Shown here: positions 9,486 to 19,681 of the stretch, in pieces | How positions within the stretch are numbered: the first letter of the stretch is position 1 | How the letters are laid out: each line of letters starts with the position of its first letter | DNA from: Temperatibacter marinus | GTDB taxonomy: Bacteria > Pseudomonadota > Alphaproteobacteria > Sphingomonadales > Kordiimonadaceae | Direction of reading: 5' to 3' | Length of the DNA: 64,000 nt | Assembly: GCF_031598375.1 (NCBI RefSeq) | Contig: NZ_CP123872.1 | Coordinates: 2,972,501-3,036,500 of the forward strand | The notes under the pieces: model-generated | Told to the model about the DNA's origin: nothing | What the model saw: the letters and a program-made list of their open reading frames with translations, nothing else | Database searches by the model: none | Translations under genes and position numbers: made by a program

Positions 9486-10330
9486 TCAGAACCATCACTT
9501 TCTTTAACTGGTACGTCTTTCCTAAAAGGTAAATTTAAAGCATCGATGAGTGTTCTCAATTCCTGTCGAGCTGCCACATGCGACATTGTCAGACCTTTTC
9601 CGTCCATAACCCCTTCAGTTTTAAGATCCAGAAGCGTTAAACCATTCAGAAAGAGCTCTCTATAAATTACTCGTTCGCCGAGTCCTGGAACAAATCTAAA
9701 GCCTATACGCTGCCTCAAATCGCCAAGAACATTTTCTACATTTTCCATATTTTTTGCCCTAAGGGAAGAGAGCCTGTTTCGCAGCACAACCCAATCAATT
9801 TTAGATCCATCAGCACTCATACGACGTTGACGCGCTTTCCAGACCATTTCCGCATAAAAACTAGGGCCGGCAACTTTCATTGTCTTTGGATCCACTTTTG
9901 CTAACAAGTCAACATCGACAAAGCTGTCATTCACTGGGGTAATGAGCGTATCTGCTGCTGTATGCGCCATTCTTGCTAAAAACGTATCAGCGCCTGGGCA
10001 ATCTACAATAATGATGTCCACATGGTCAGCCATTTCTGAATAAGTCATCTCAAAACGCTCTTTTTCTTCTTGTTCGCTGTCATCTTTATGCCGTTTATCA
10101 GACCGCGCTACTACGCGTTCGATCGGCATGGCAAGATCAACACCCTTTTGCTTGCAGAAACTGCGTCTATTTTCAATATAGCGAGTAAGCGTTTGTTGGC
10201 GACCATCCAGGTCAATTGTACCAACTCGATAGCCTTCATGCAGCAAAGCCGTCACAATATGCAAAGCTGTTGTAGATTTTCCTGATCCACCTTTTTCGTT
10301 ACCCAAAACTATTAAATAAGGTCGAGACAC
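9482..10330 (-). CDS. mipZ: Cell division positioning ATPase MipZ
   Basis: A 282-residue ParA-superfamily ATPase. The deviant Walker A motif NEKGGSGKSTTALHI lies at about residues 11-25. An IDLDGRQQTLTRY segment follows, then the hydrophobic strand IIIVDCPGAD for Walker B. These match MipZ rather than ParA or Soj. In alphaproteobacteria MipZ forms a bipolar gradient with ParB and inhibits FtsZ assembly, so that the ring forms at midcell. The start is a GTG at 10330 with aggag seven bases upstream. The downstream J-domain gene is coupled to it. Confidence 0.92.
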   Translation of the reverse strand: MSRPYLIVLGNEKGGSGKSTTALHIVTALLHEGYRVGTIDLDGRQQTLTRYIENRRSFCKQKGVDLAMPIERVVARSDKRHKDDSEQEEKERFEMTYSEMADHVDIIIVDCPGADTFLARMAHTAADTLITPVNDSFVDVDLLAKVDPKTMKVAGPSFYAEMVWKARQRRMSADGSKIDWVVLRNRLSSLRAKNMENVENVLGDLRQRIGFRFVPGLGERVIYRELFLNGLTLLDLKTEGVMDGKGLTMSHVAARQELRTLIDALNLPFRKDVPVKESDGSE

Positions 10331-10484
10331 TATGATACTCCTGATAAACAGCCTGATGGCTAAATCAAATAAACCGAATAGATCTTGCTTTTGCCATATT
10401 CAGAAAGCACATGACAACCACATAATTATTGAAACATTGATTTAATTCGCCATATAGTAGGAAAATTAAGAAATATCTGGGCCA

Positions 10485-11447
10485 ATGAAACAATCAAGTG
10501 CGACAACAGGACTTATTTCCTTTTATCTTATCCTAAGCCTCTCTGTACCGGCGGTCCTGTCTTTGTGGCTTCTGTCTAATGCCCGAATGACCGCCATTAA
10601 AGGGGATGAGCCTAATTATCTATCACACCAATTGCCCGCCGAAGACAGTGCTAGTGTGAATAGTCAATTGCATTACAAGCTAGAAGATATTCACAAAGGT
10701 AAATTGGTAATCCCACGTTCCTTTTTATCAACCTTGCCAAAGAGTTTAAAAAACGAACCCAACGTGCGCGTAAAAAAAGACTTGTTTGTCAAGACCATGC
10801 TCCCTCTTATTTTGCGGGCAAATGAGCTTATAGTCGAGGACCGAATGAAGCTAATTGCTATGGATAAAAAGCTTCATAAAGGTGGAAAATTGAGCAAAAG
10901 AGAAATTAGATGGATCACGCCCCTCTTTAAAAAATACCGCGTTAAATACAAACCAACAAAAGACATTACACATCTTCATATTGAGAGTCTTTTTATCAAA
11001 ATGGACATTATTCCTCCCTCTCTTGCCTTAGCTCAAGCTGCGATTGAAAGTGGTTGGGGTACAAGTTATTTCTCGCAGAATTATCAAGCGTTATTCGGGC
11101 AGTGGACATGGAATGCAAAAGATAAGGGCGTTGTCCCCGCAAATCGTCCAGACGGCATGACTCACCGTATCAGAGCCTTTGATTTCCTACTGGACAGTGT
11201 TATATCATATATGACCAATTTAAATAGACACAATGCCTATCAGGGGCTTAGAGATCGTCGTATTGAATTGAAAAAACATAGCTTGCCGATTACAGGCCCA
11301 GGCTTAGCACCTGCTTTGGAAAAATATTCTGAAAAAGGAGAAAGATATGTCACGGACCTCTTGAATATCATCTCATATAATAAGTTCACAAAATATGATC
11401 TTGCACGATTAGAAAATTCTGACATTAAAATGGCATCAATTGAATAG
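10485..11447 (+). CDS. Bax-like glucosaminidase domain protein, membrane anchored
   Basis: A 320-residue protein with an N-terminal transmembrane segment or uncleaved signal (about residues 10-27) and a C-terminal mannosyl-glycoprotein endo-beta-N-acetylglucosaminidase-type domain (about 180-300). The putative catalytic glutamate lies in AQAAIESGWGTSYF, and NYQALFGQWTW follows as in E. coli Bax. The product probably acts on peptidoglycan in the periplasm. It diverges from mipZ and is followed by panC after only 9 bp, so the two may share a transcript. The start has only a weak upstream Shine-Dalgarno sequence. Confidence 0.82.
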   Translation: MKQSSATTGLISFYLILSLSVPAVLSLWLLSNARMTAIKGDEPNYLSHQLPAEDSASVNSQLHYKLEDIHKGKLVIPRSFLSTLPKSLKNEPNVRVKKDLFVKTMLPLILRANELIVEDRMKLIAMDKKLHKGGKLSKREIRWITPLFKKYRVKYKPTKDITHLHIESLFIKMDIIPPSLALAQAAIESGWGTSYFSQNYQALFGQWTWNAKDKGVVPANRPDGMTHRIRAFDFLLDSVISYMTNLNRHNAYQGLRDRRIELKKHSLPITGPGLAPALEKYSEKGERYVTDLLNIISYNKFTKYDLARLENSDIKMASIE

Positions 11448-11456
11448 ATATTTCCC

Positions 11457-12308
11457 ATGAGCACTCCGAAAATTGTTAGAACAAAAAAAGAGCTACAAAC
11501 TCATGTGCAGCGCTGGCATCGCGCTGGCCAAAAAGTGGGATTAGTCCCTACTATGGGAGCCCTGCATCACGGCCATCTTTCCTTGGTGGATTATATTGCT
11601 CACTCTGTGGACAAAATTATTGCGACCATCTTTGTCAATCCTACTCAATTCGGAGCAGGCGAAGATTTAGACAGCTATCCTCGTCAGGAAAAACAAGATT
11701 TAGAGGCCTTGTCTCGAACGGCCTGTGATTTGGTATTTATCCCTGATGCGTCAGAAATATACCCAGATGGTTTTTCCACGACAGTCAGCCTATCCGGCAT
11801 CACTGAAATATTAGAAGGAGCAAAACGGCCTGGGCATTTTGATGGGGTTGCTACAGTTGTAACCAAACTTTTACTCATGAGCCGATGTAACGTGGCTGTC
11901 TTTGGGGAAAAGGACTATCAACAACTCGCCGTCATCAAACAAGTCACCAAAGACCTTGATCTTCCTGTGACAATTCTAGGGGCTCCCTTGATCAGAGAAA
12001 AGGACGGATTGGCCGCCAGCAGTAGGAATGCTTACCTCTCTGAGAAAGAAAGGGCAATTGCGGCTCATCTTAATCAAGTCTTAAAAGAATGCGTCACCCT
12101 GATTCACACAGGCACTCCTCTTAGAGAAGCAGAAAGAATTGCCCGGCAATCCCTCTTAGATATTGGCTTTGAAAGCATTGATTATATCACCATCGTCGAT
12201 CCTACCAGTTTAAAGCAACTTGATAGTGTCACTGACATAAACACTGCACGCCTCTTGGCTGTCGCAAGACTAGGGCGCGTAAGATTACTCGATAATATGC
12301 CCGTTTAG
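11457..12308 (+). CDS. panC: Pantothenate synthetase PanC
   Basis: A 283-residue enzyme joining pantoate and beta-alanine with ATP to give pantothenate, the last step of vitamin B5 synthesis. The family signatures are present: PTMGALHHGHLSLV near residues 30-43 (the HxGH nucleotide-binding motif), FVNPTQFG, FGEKDYQQL, and SSRNAYLS near the KMSKS-like position. Length is normal. No panB is visible nearby. The upstream neighbour ends 9 bp before the start, which lacks a strong ribosome binding site and may depend on coupling. Confidence 0.95.
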   Translation: MSTPKIVRTKKELQTHVQRWHRAGQKVGLVPTMGALHHGHLSLVDYIAHSVDKIIATIFVNPTQFGAGEDLDSYPRQEKQDLEALSRTACDLVFIPDASEIYPDGFSTTVSLSGITEILEGAKRPGHFDGVATVVTKLLLMSRCNVAVFGEKDYQQLAVIKQVTKDLDLPVTILGAPLIREKDGLAASSRNAYLSEKERAIAAHLNQVLKECVTLIHTGTPLREAERIARQSLLDIGFESIDYITIVDPTSLKQLDSVTDINTARLLAVARLGRVRLLDNMPV

Positions 12309-12328
12309 GCCTTAGTCGGGCTTATATT

Positions 12329-13123
12329 TTAGACTTTAAAATTAGTATAATCATATGCTGCAATCGGCTGGCCACCAGCCATGCCGAATCTGGCATCAAG
12401 AGCCAAGTCGTTAAAGCTGCTGAAAAGAACTGGCACTTCATCGCGCCAAATAACATCAATCCCTTGCGTAATCACATACATTAAATCTGGAAATCTGAAA
12501 AAATGTTCAAACTCATAGCCACCTTTTATGAGTAACAGAGACGCACGAGCCACATAAATCATTCGTTCGATATACGTCAAGCCAAAGGTTTCTGGCATGC
12601 CTTCCAGTTCATTTTGGATCTGCAGCAGTACATCGCGCATCAAGACCGTATTTAAGGCAATACGATCATCTAAGGCACGAATATTTTCTTGTTCTGCCCT
12701 TAAACAAAAAAGCGCCCTTCTTCGCAAGTCAGGGGGGAGGCCTTTAAACTCTGAAGCAATCCAAATAGCAAGACGAGAGGAAAAGGTCGCATCGACCATA
12801 TCATAAGGAATGACATCGTCCATACCAGCCTCTACAGATGTAAGAAGGGCGTGTTTATCTTCACATCCTCCCACTTGGATTTTAACCACATTATCAAGGC
12901 CGCGAGCATGCATTTCATGAAAGAGTTCTGCAGCCGTGTGTGGCTCTTCACCAAATTCATCGCAGGCAACAACCATCATCATTGGGTATTTATCAATGTA
13001 AGCGAGTGCCGTATATAAATCATGCGCTACCATTGGCATCAGCGCCATTTTTTGCGCCAAAAAGAGCAAATTTTCGCCAACCATCTGATTATCATGCACG
13101 ATTAATACTGGTTCTACTGCCAT
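12329..13123 (-). CDS. Pseudo-receiver domain protein of unknown function
   Basis: A 264-residue protein whose first 115 residues look like a response-regulator receiver fold: a VLIVHDNQ strand, a MMMVVACDEF strand ending at the phosphoacceptor position, and an AGMDDVIPYD segment. The usual acidic pair is reduced to HDN and the conserved lysine after the fifth strand is absent, so normal phosphotransfer is doubtful. The C-terminal half is helical, with no DNA-binding or enzymatic signature I recognise. The gene is convergent with panC and reads from an ATG at 13123. It may act as a docking or scaffold protein. Confidence 0.6.
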   Translation of the reverse strand: MAVEPVLIVHDNQMVGENLLFLAQKMALMPMVAHDLYTALAYIDKYPMMMVVACDEFGEEPHTAAELFHEMHARGLDNVVKIQVGGCEDKHALLTSVEAGMDDVIPYDMVDATFSSRLAIWIASEFKGLPPDLRRRALFCLRAEQENIRALDDRIALNTVLMRDVLLQIQNELEGMPETFGLTYIERMIYVARASLLLIKGGYEFEHFFRFPDLMYVITQGIDVIWRDEVPVLFSSFNDLALDARFGMAGGQPIAAYDYTNFKV

Positions 13124-13227
13124 GTATGTTTCCTGAGCCTCTATTCTTGCCTACTCACTATATAAATAAAAAATTTGATTGCAAAGAATTGCGGGGATTT
13201 TTTCGCAAATCGTGAAGATTTTATAAA

Positions 13228-14646
13228 CTATAGCGGTGGGAGAACGACTGTCGCTAAGCCAAGAAAAGCAAAGAACCCAATTACATCTGTGATTGTGGTC
13301 ACAAAGACACTGGAAGCAATTGCTGGGTCCTGTCCAAGTTTATCAATGGAGAGAGGAATTAAAATTCCACACAACCCTGCACACATCAGGTTAAAAATCA
13401 TGGCCGCTGCAAACACACTTCCAAGCAGAGGGTTTCCAAACCATAAAACAGCAACCCCCCCAGAAATCAATGATAGGAATATCCCGTTAATCATGGCGAC
13501 TTTAAACTCTTTCCAAACGGAGCGACTGGCATTTGCAGGACTGATTTCTTTGGTCGCAAGTGCGCGGACGGTCACTGTCATTGTTTGAGTTGCCGCATTG
13601 CCCCCCATACTGGCTACAATGGGCATGAGCACAGCAAGAGCCACTAATTTTTCTATGGTTTGCTCATAGAGACCGATGACCAGTGATGCGAGAATAGCGG
13701 TCAACAAATTAACAAAAAGCCATTTAAATCTGTCTTTCGAGATAGAAAAAACACTATCTCCCATAGATTCCTCACCGACCCCAGCAAGAGCAAGAATGTC
13801 TTCTTCGGCCTCCTCCTCGATGACATCCACAACATCATCGACAGTGATCATGCCTACAAGGCGATTATTTTCATCCGTCACGGCAGCAGATATGAGGTGA
13901 TATTTTGTAAAGCGATACGCCACTTCTTCCTGATCAGCCATCACATTCACTGTTGGCGGGTCTTGCTCCATAATACTTTGGATTTTAGTACTGCGACGCG
14001 CCCTCATTATCTTAGCTAAAGACACTTTACCTACTGGATGATGGATGGGAGAAACTACAAAGACATCATAAAAGTCCTCAGGTAAATCGCTGCTTTGATC
14101 CCGCAGAAGATCAATGGCCTGGCCCACACTCCAAAACTCTGGTAACGCAACCAAATCCTTTTGCATCATACGACCGGCAGAGTCCTCAGGATAACTTAAG
14201 CTTTCTTTAATAGCCTCACGATCATCGTGAGGTAAAGCGCTCAATACTTCTGATCGATCTTCCTCATCAAGCTCTTCAATCACGTAAACGGCGTCATCAA
14301 TTTCCATGTCAGTGACAGCGTCTGCGATTTGTTCATTGGAGAGCTGATCGTAAAGATCATCCTGAGCTGATCCTTCAATTTCTGACAGCACTTCGGGATC
14401 AAGCTTTTCACCCAAAAGGCGGATTAGATCTCGACGCTCTTTATAGGAAAGAACCTCCATAAGGTCAGCAACATCTGCTGCATTATAGGGCTCTAGGAAG
14501 TTGAAGACGTTATCAGGACTATCACTCTCGATATGAGCGACAAGCTCATCAATGAAGTCTTTATCCTGATGAAGTTCAATATACACTTCAGCATGAGAAA
14601 GCTCATCGGCGCGACTGTCTTCATGCGTAAAATTTGACTCTGTCAT
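13228..14646 (-). CDS. mgtE: Magnesium transporter MgtE
   Basis: A 472-residue Mg2+ channel/transporter of the inner membrane. An N-terminal helical MgtE_N domain (about residues 25-130) is followed by paired CBS domains (about 130-260; KVSLAKIMRARR, DENNRLVGMITVDDV) that sense Mg2+. About five transmembrane helices follow, including LMPIVASMGGNAATQTMTV, which is the family's pore signature. I chose the ATG at 14646, preceded by a gggaaggg box, rather than the GTG six codons earlier. The gene is single; the next gene upstream on the right belongs to the neuC operon and ends 113 bp away. Confidence 0.93.
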   Translation of the reverse strand: MTESNFTHEDSRADELSHAEVYIELHQDKDFIDELVAHIESDSPDNVFNFLEPYNAADVADLMEVLSYKERRDLIRLLGEKLDPEVLSEIEGSAQDDLYDQLSNEQIADAVTDMEIDDAVYVIEELDEEDRSEVLSALPHDDREAIKESLSYPEDSAGRMMQKDLVALPEFWSVGQAIDLLRDQSSDLPEDFYDVFVVSPIHHPVGKVSLAKIMRARRSTKIQSIMEQDPPTVNVMADQEEVAYRFTKYHLISAAVTDENNRLVGMITVDDVVDVIEEEAEEDILALAGVGEESMGDSVFSISKDRFKWLFVNLLTAILASLVIGLYEQTIEKLVALAVLMPIVASMGGNAATQTMTVTVRALATKEISPANASRSVWKEFKVAMINGIFLSLISGGVAVLWFGNPLLGSVFAAAMIFNLMCAGLCGILIPLSIDKLGQDPAIASSVFVTTITDVIGFFAFLGLATVVLPPL

Positions 14647-14759
14647 GCCCTTCCCTTTCGTCACTACTCTCTGTTAATTTGTTCCTTATCACTAAGCCTC
14701 GCTCAAGGGAAACTTCTTTTATAGGATTACCATAAAATAGATTAAATCTATGATTTTTA

Positions 14760-15923
14760 TTACAAACTGCTGTTAATTAAATCTACAAATTGCTTTTGCA
14801 CAGGCCGATGCCATAAAGATTCACTATCGAGAACAGCTTTAAACTTCTGATCACTGCCCCCTTCTCCAAAGAGCGATTCTGCTTCTCTTGGCATCTCAAG
14901 TGCTTGAGTAATTGCCTTCATAATTGATGCTTTATCGCTCTGAGATTTAAGTAAAGTCTTTGGCTGAGCCCGATTTGACTGCCGGGATCCTATATCGATC
15001 GCTGGCACACCAAAATAAGGGGCTTCCATTACGCCACTTGAACTATTTCCGACCATAAAGGAGGCTTGCTTCATCAAAGACAAGAAATATTCAAAACGCA
15101 TTGACGGAAAAATTTTAAACTGATCGTGACCCTCAAATTCTTTATATGCTTCTAGAATTCGGTCAGCCCCTAAGTCATTATTTGGATAGATCACAATATA
15201 ATTTTTACCACTCTCCTTAAGGGCGGAGACCAATTCCATGGCCTTGGCATATCGCCCTGACGTTTCTGTCGTTACAGGGTGATAAAGCAGGATACCATAT
15301 TCCTGAAAAGTAATGTCATATCTTTGCTTCACCTCTTCAAGAGAAGGGAGCGCATCAGATCTCATAATATCCATATCCGGAGATCCAATCACATGGACTG
15401 CTGTTTCTTCTTCGCCGAGTTGCATTAACCTTAATTTTGCTTTGGCATTAGCAACAAAATGATATCCGGACAATTTTGTGACAGCATGGCGCAAGGTTTC
15501 ATCAATAGTTCCAGATATTTCACCGCCTTCAATGTGACCGACACGTACATTTGACAAGGCTCCAACAGCCGCGCCAGCCAAGGCTTCTAAGCGATCCCCG
15601 TGAACAATGATCATATCCGGCTGAATTTCTTTAACATAATCAGATAAGCCACTGATGGTCTTCCCTAAGATGGCATCCATACTGTCGTATTCATTTTGAT
15701 TGATATATTTAAAGAGATTTCTAAATCCTGACTTTTCAACCTCAGAACAGGTATACCCATATTTTTGTAACATATGCATGCCCGTCACAAAAAGGTGGAC
15801 TTCATAGTCTTCGCTCTGCTGCAGTATAGAAATAAGCGACTTTAGCTTACCAAAATCAGCACGTGTTCCGGTTAAAAAGACGACACGCTTTTTACCTTCC
15901 TCAAGGATGTTAGCTTCTGTCAT
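14760..15923 (-). CDS. neuC: UDP-sugar 2-epimerase (hydrolysing), NeuC/LegG type
   Basis: A 387-residue GT-B-like epimerase that hydrolyses a UDP-HexNAc while inverting C2, giving ManNAc or its 2,4-diacetamido analogue for nonulosonic acid synthesis. Signatures are TGTRADFGKLKSLI, IVHGDRLEALAGA, HIEGGEISGTIDE and GNSSSGVMEAP. It follows neuB by 10 bp and ends the operon flmG-like/neuA/neuB/neuC. A gaggaag site precedes the ATG. The sequence cannot tell whether UDP-GlcNAc (sialic acid route) or UDP-diNAc-bacillosamine (legionaminic route) is the substrate. The other legionaminate genes are not in the window. Confidence 0.88.
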   Translation of the reverse strand: MTEANILEEGKKRVVFLTGTRADFGKLKSLISILQQSEDYEVHLFVTGMHMLQKYGYTCSEVEKSGFRNLFKYINQNEYDSMDAILGKTISGLSDYVKEIQPDMIIVHGDRLEALAGAAVGALSNVRVGHIEGGEISGTIDETLRHAVTKLSGYHFVANAKAKLRLMQLGEEETAVHVIGSPDMDIMRSDALPSLEEVKQRYDITFQEYGILLYHPVTTETSGRYAKAMELVSALKESGKNYIVIYPNNDLGADRILEAYKEFEGHDQFKIFPSMRFEYFLSLMKQASFMVGNSSSGVMEAPYFGVPAIDIGSRQSNRAQPKTLLKSQSDKASIMKAITQALEMPREAESLFGEGGSDQKFKAVLDSESLWHRPVQKQFVDLINSSL

Positions 15924-15933
15924 TATTCTTCCT

Positions 15934-16971
15934 CTACTGAACGTCTTGGGCTCTGAGTTGATGATCGGCAGGAATGTTAGCTGTCACCTTTTGTCCCAGC
16001 AACCCTTCAAAATCATCCGCTTTAAATTCACCTGTCCCTGGACGCTTCACCCAAATATTTTCCATTGTAAGAACTTCTCCAGCCTGAATAGGCTTAATCG
16101 TTACAACCGAGGCAAAAGCAAAATCTGCAGTCACAATTTCTTCTTGGACTAAACCCTTTTGTCCTCCTCGTGCTTTTTGGAGCACTGAGGCGCCTTCAAT
16201 TAAATCAGACATTGCCTCAGGATCCATGGAACAAACAATATCGGGGCCTTCTCTTTCCATAGTATCTGTAAAGTGACGCTCTAAAATGTCGGCGCCGACA
16301 GCCACAGCTCCTAAACAAGCATAGTTTCCTACTGTGTGATCAGATAAACCAACCACAGCATCAGGAAAAGCTTCTTTCAACTCTTGTACCCCTCCTAAGC
16401 GCACGAGTTCAGGAGGGGTAGGATAGATATTTGTACAATGCAACAAGGCAAAAGGCACCCCTGCATCTCGCATAATCTCAACGCTAGGGCGAATTGAGCT
16501 GATATCATTCATACCAGTGGACAGAATGATTGGCTTTCCAAATCCTGCCACATGCTTCACAAGAGGATAATTATTACATTCGCCTGAGCCAATTTTATAG
16601 GCTGCAACATCTAATGTTTCCAAGAAGTCTGCAGCCGCTCTTGAAAAGGGTGTACTAATAAAGATAACGCCAAGGCTTTCTGTATAGTCTTTCAGTGCTT
16701 TTTCATTTTCTGGAGTTAAGGCACAATCATCCATGATTTCATAGATAGAAATATCAGCATTGCCCGGAATCACTGCTTTTGCGTGGCCACTCATCTCATC
16801 TTCAACAATGTGGGTCTGGTGCTTTATTATTTCTGCGCCTGCATCAGCAGCAGCCTTAACCATTTGTTTAGCTGTCTCTAGATCACCGCCGTGATTAATG
16901 CCAATCTCCGCTATAACCAATGGAGGTTCAGCTGGACCAATTTTACGATTACCTATAAAAAATTCAGCCAT
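15934..16971 (-). CDS. neuB: N-acylneuraminate-type synthase NeuB
   Basis: A 345-residue PEP-dependent condensing enzyme that makes a nine-carbon nonulosonic acid from a ManNAc-type sugar. An N-terminal TIM barrel is marked by [37 protein letters not shown] and [12 protein letters not shown]-terminal SAF antifreeze-like domain follows (about residues 285-345: [15 protein letters not shown], then NIPADHQL). This order is the standard NeuB/LegI/PseI architecture. The start overlaps neuA by 8 bp. The sugar (Neu5Ac versus legionaminic acid) is not decided by sequence. The partner neuC argues against the pseudaminic route, which uses PseG instead. Confidence 0.92.
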   Translation of the reverse strand: MAEFFIGNRKIGPAEPPLVIAEIGINHGGDLETAKQMVKAAADAGAEIIKHQTHIVEDEMSGHAKAVIPGNADISIYEIMDDCALTPENEKALKDYTESLGVIFISTPFSRAAADFLETLDVAAYKIGSGECNNYPLVKHVAGFGKPIILSTGMNDISSIRPSVEIMRDAGVPFALLHCTNIYPTPPELVRLGGVQELKEAFPDAVVGLSDHTVGNYACLGAVAVGADILERHFTDTMEREGPDIVCSMDPEAMSDLIEGASVLQKARGGQKGLVQEEIVTADFAFASVVTIKPIQAGEVLTMENIWVKRPGTGEFKADDFEGLLGQKVTANIPADHQLRAQDVQ

Positions 16972-17674
16972 CTTTTAGTTTCCGTTTCTTCATCAATATC
17001 TGTGCAAGTTCCAGGTCATCCGGAGTATCTATATCAAGACTATCTTTCACACTCATTACATAGGGTATAACCCCTGTTCTTGGAAAGTGTCTTTCCTTCA
17101 TGAACAGCTCTACATCAAAGATATAGATCGCGCCATTCGGCATATAAAGTTTAGGGAGCTTCTGGCGAGGTGTGTAAGGCGCCTGATCGCTCCAAAAACC
17201 ATGCAGGGTACCATTTTCCGAGATTTCAAAAGCTTTCATTGGATGTTCCGATGGCTCTGTGACGCTCACAATCGGCGCTTCATCATGGGCTTGACTTTTT
17301 TGCAAAGCCCTCAGGATATGATCTTCTGTTCGAAAGGGGCTCGTAGGTTGCAACAATAGTCCTTGAACCTTCTCAGGAAGATCCAGTTGATAGAGAAATA
17401 AATGACTTAAACTATCTGCTGTGGTTGTCTCATCTTGAGCCAGTTCTGCAGGACGTTTATAACATTCCGCCCCGTAACCACGCGCTACTTCTAGAATTTC
17501 ATCATCATCGCTGGTGACAATAACGCGATCAACGAGACCGCTTTTGCGTGCTGCCAAAATCGAATAGGCAATAAGCGGCATGCCATTTAAATCGACAATA
17601 TTCTTTTTAGGGATACCCTTGGATCCCCCTCTTGCAGGAATGATTGCCCATATCGGTTTTAGATCTTCACTCAC
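16964..17674 (-). CDS. neuA: CMP-nonulosonic acid cytidylyltransferase NeuA
   Basis: A 236-residue nucleotidyltransferase activating a nonulosonic acid with CTP. Signatures are [15 protein letters not shown] near residues 11-25, [29 protein letters not shown] and [12 protein letters not shown]. It begins with GTG at 17674, preceded by aggggcagact. The gene lies 70 bp downstream of the FlmG-like glycosyltransferase and overlaps neuB, so donor synthesis and transfer are encoded together. Length and motifs are typical; cytoplasmic. Confidence 0.92.
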   Translation of the reverse strand: MSEDLKPIWAIIPARGGSKGIPKKNIVDLNGMPLIAYSILAARKSGLVDRVIVTSDDDEILEVARGYGAECYKRPAELAQDETTTADSLSHLFLYQLDLPEKVQGLLLQPTSPFRTEDHILRALQKSQAHDEAPIVSVTEPSEHPMKAFEISENGTLHGFWSDQAPYTPRQKLPKLYMPNGAIYIFDVELFMKERHFPRTGVIPYVMSVKDSLDIDTPDDLELAQILMKKRKLKDG

Positions 17675-17744
17675 AGTCTGCCCCTAAATCCTCTCTAACT
17701 TATAGTACAATAAGGATAAAACACCCTCAGAGGCAAGCTTATTT

Positions 17745-19457
17745 CTAGGAAGCTGCTTTCACCATCTCTTGAAGTTCCTCCCTATATTGTTGGAATAATT
17801 TATTCCACTCATCATAAAAGGGAACAACGTCTGGTCGGGCGTTCGGAAACATGGGTATTCTATCATCGCAGCCAAGGCGCGTATAATTCATCCGTTTTGC
17901 AAACATCCAAGTCCGTGTACCTGCTGTCGCTCCTATTATACCGGGCGTAATGCCGGGGGAAATGATCAGATCTAAATTAGCCGCAATGGCATAATTCGTT
18001 TCAATATCGGCTTTAATATCGAAATCGTCCCAAACATGAATGGTGGCACCTGATTTTTCTTCTAATCTTTGCAGTTCTTCAGAGACATCACCGTATTGAA
18101 GGTTGATGAAATTAACCCCCTCAACGCTTAATATAGGTAAGTAATCTTCCTCAACAGCATAACTGACTTTACGGGAGGCTGACATATTCCCAGAACGCCA
18201 TGCAATTCCAACATTGATTTTGCCAGGCAATTCAGCAAGTCGTTCCTTCCATTTTTCAATTTCAGATTCTGCTGCGCGTAAGTAGCCGCCTTTATAAACA
18301 GGCATCGTCTCTAAATTATTCCACATATACCGAGCAGGTTCCGCTATGGGTGTATAACAATCAATCTTGATTTCTCCAGATTTCATCAGTTTATCAATTT
18401 CAGGAAAACCCCTATAAATAAATCCTAAATGTTTTTTCGTTCCATAGCTGACGATGGTCGCGTCAGGAAAAGCTCTCTGGAAAAGGCTAACAAGCCTGCG
18501 TTCCACCCCTACATAGACTTTCTCTGCCTGTTCAATCAATTGCTTTACTGTCGCACCGTATAAAATCTCATCACCAATCCCTTGTTCTGCGCAAACAAGA
18601 ATTGTTTTTCCGGCTAAATCCTCACCCTTCCACTCAGGAAGGTTATGCGTATAGATCATCGATTGATTTTTAGTGGCCTTTCGGATATTTGAATTCCGGT
18701 ATGAATAATATTTCCATCCTTCTTCTAGATATCCTTGGTCCAAAAGCAGATGCGCCAAACCGATATAAGGTTCAATATTAGAAGCTTCTAATTCTACAGC
18801 TTTTTTGGCACAGTCTATGGCCTCTTGAACATCATCAGTGGCGATTGACATATTGCTCCAAATCATGCTGAGAGAAGGATCGAGCCGTGCAGCCTCTCTT
18901 AAGAAAACCATAGATTTATCGTAGCCATCTCTATATTGGACCTGAATAGCTAACGTATTCCAAAGTAACGCAGAGTCTGGAAACATTTGAATCACTTCTT
19001 GCAAAAAGGCAATTGAGTCATCAAATTTCTCCAAATCCCCAAGAGAGGTAGCCAAGTTATTATAAAATAAGACATTATGCGGCGCATATTCAATGCCTAA
19101 GCGATGTAATTTTACAGACATATCATGCATCTGCATGTCCATAGCTAAACGACCTAGCACCATGAAGAGATCAGAATCTGGCTTATTCACCTGCAAACAT
19201 CGCTCTATCACTTCGAACGCAACATTGCGAATTCCCAACTTTACAAGACAATCCGCTATATAGGTCAAATATTCTGTATTTGTAGGATCCAAGTCCCAAA
19301 CATCCATGAATAAACTAAGAGACTTTTTATAATCATCCTGCTCATAAGCAATCAGGGCGTTCTTAGCTTTAGAGAACCGCTTTTTTAAAGCTTTCATCTC
19401 TTTTTTTGACAAATTATTTAAATCAATTTCAGTCATAGGCTTACTTGTATCTGGCAT
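17745..19457 (-). CDS. FlmG-like TPR flagellin glycosyltransferase
   Basis: A 570-residue bimodular protein. Residues about 25-260 form tandem TPR repeats (for example LWNTLAIQVQYRDGYDKSMV). Residues about 280-560 resemble a glycosyltransferase fold: AGKTILVCAEQGIGDEILYG, INVGIAWRSGNMSASRKV and LDLIISPGITPGIIGATAG. This is the layout of Caulobacter FlmG, where the TPR part binds flagellins and the C-terminal part transfers a nonulosonic acid. The gene heads an operon with neuA-neuB-neuC and sits back to back with flbT/flaF and flagellin. I chose the ATG at 19457, with gggag eight bases upstream. Function is inferred from architecture plus context; the general TPR-glycosyltransferase call is safer than the acceptor. 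Confidence 0.78.
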   Translation of the reverse strand: MPDTSKPMTEIDLNNLSKKEMKALKKRFSKAKNALIAYEQDDYKKSLSLFMDVWDLDPTNTEYLTYIADCLVKLGIRNVAFEVIERCLQVNKPDSDLFMVLGRLAMDMQMHDMSVKLHRLGIEYAPHNVLFYNNLATSLGDLEKFDDSIAFLQEVIQMFPDSALLWNTLAIQVQYRDGYDKSMVFLREAARLDPSLSMIWSNMSIATDDVQEAIDCAKKAVELEASNIEPYIGLAHLLLDQGYLEEGWKYYSYRNSNIRKATKNQSMIYTHNLPEWKGEDLAGKTILVCAEQGIGDEILYGATVKQLIEQAEKVYVGVERRLVSLFQRAFPDATIVSYGTKKHLGFIYRGFPEIDKLMKSGEIKIDCYTPIAEPARYMWNNLETMPVYKGGYLRAAESEIEKWKERLAELPGKINVGIAWRSGNMSASRKVSYAVEEDYLPILSVEGVNFINLQYGDVSEELQRLEEKSGATIHVWDDFDIKADIETNYAIAANLDLIISPGITPGIIGATAGTRTWMFAKRMNYTRLGCDDRIPMFPNARPDVVPFYDEWNKLFQQYREELQEMVKAAS

Positions 19458-19541
19458 TTTGGGCTCCCTTGTGCAGGTTGCATTAGTCAAACGCCCCATC
19501 CTAAATTATTTTATAGGGACGATGGTCTCTGCACTTCTATC

Positions 19542-19557
19542 TGCAAAAGGCTTGCCA
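19542..19557 (-). promoter_or_regulatory. Sigma-54 promoter for the flmG-like/neuABC operon
   Basis: On the minus strand the site reads TGGCAAGCCTTTTGCA, with GG and GC exactly ten bases apart, matching the TGGCAC-N5-TTGCA consensus of sigma-54 closely. It lies 85 bp upstream of the chosen start. Sigma-54 control of late flagellar genes is established in Caulobacter, so this supports co-expression of the modification operon with flagellin. Confidence 0.72.
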
Positions 19558-19681
19558 TATTAATCAAAGGCTGAACTTATTATGGTTCCATTTATTGCTT
19601 TTATCAAAATTATTTTATGCTACACTATAAAAAACAAGCATTTAGCTAGAAAAAGCTATTAAAATACGGGGAGTCTTGTCT

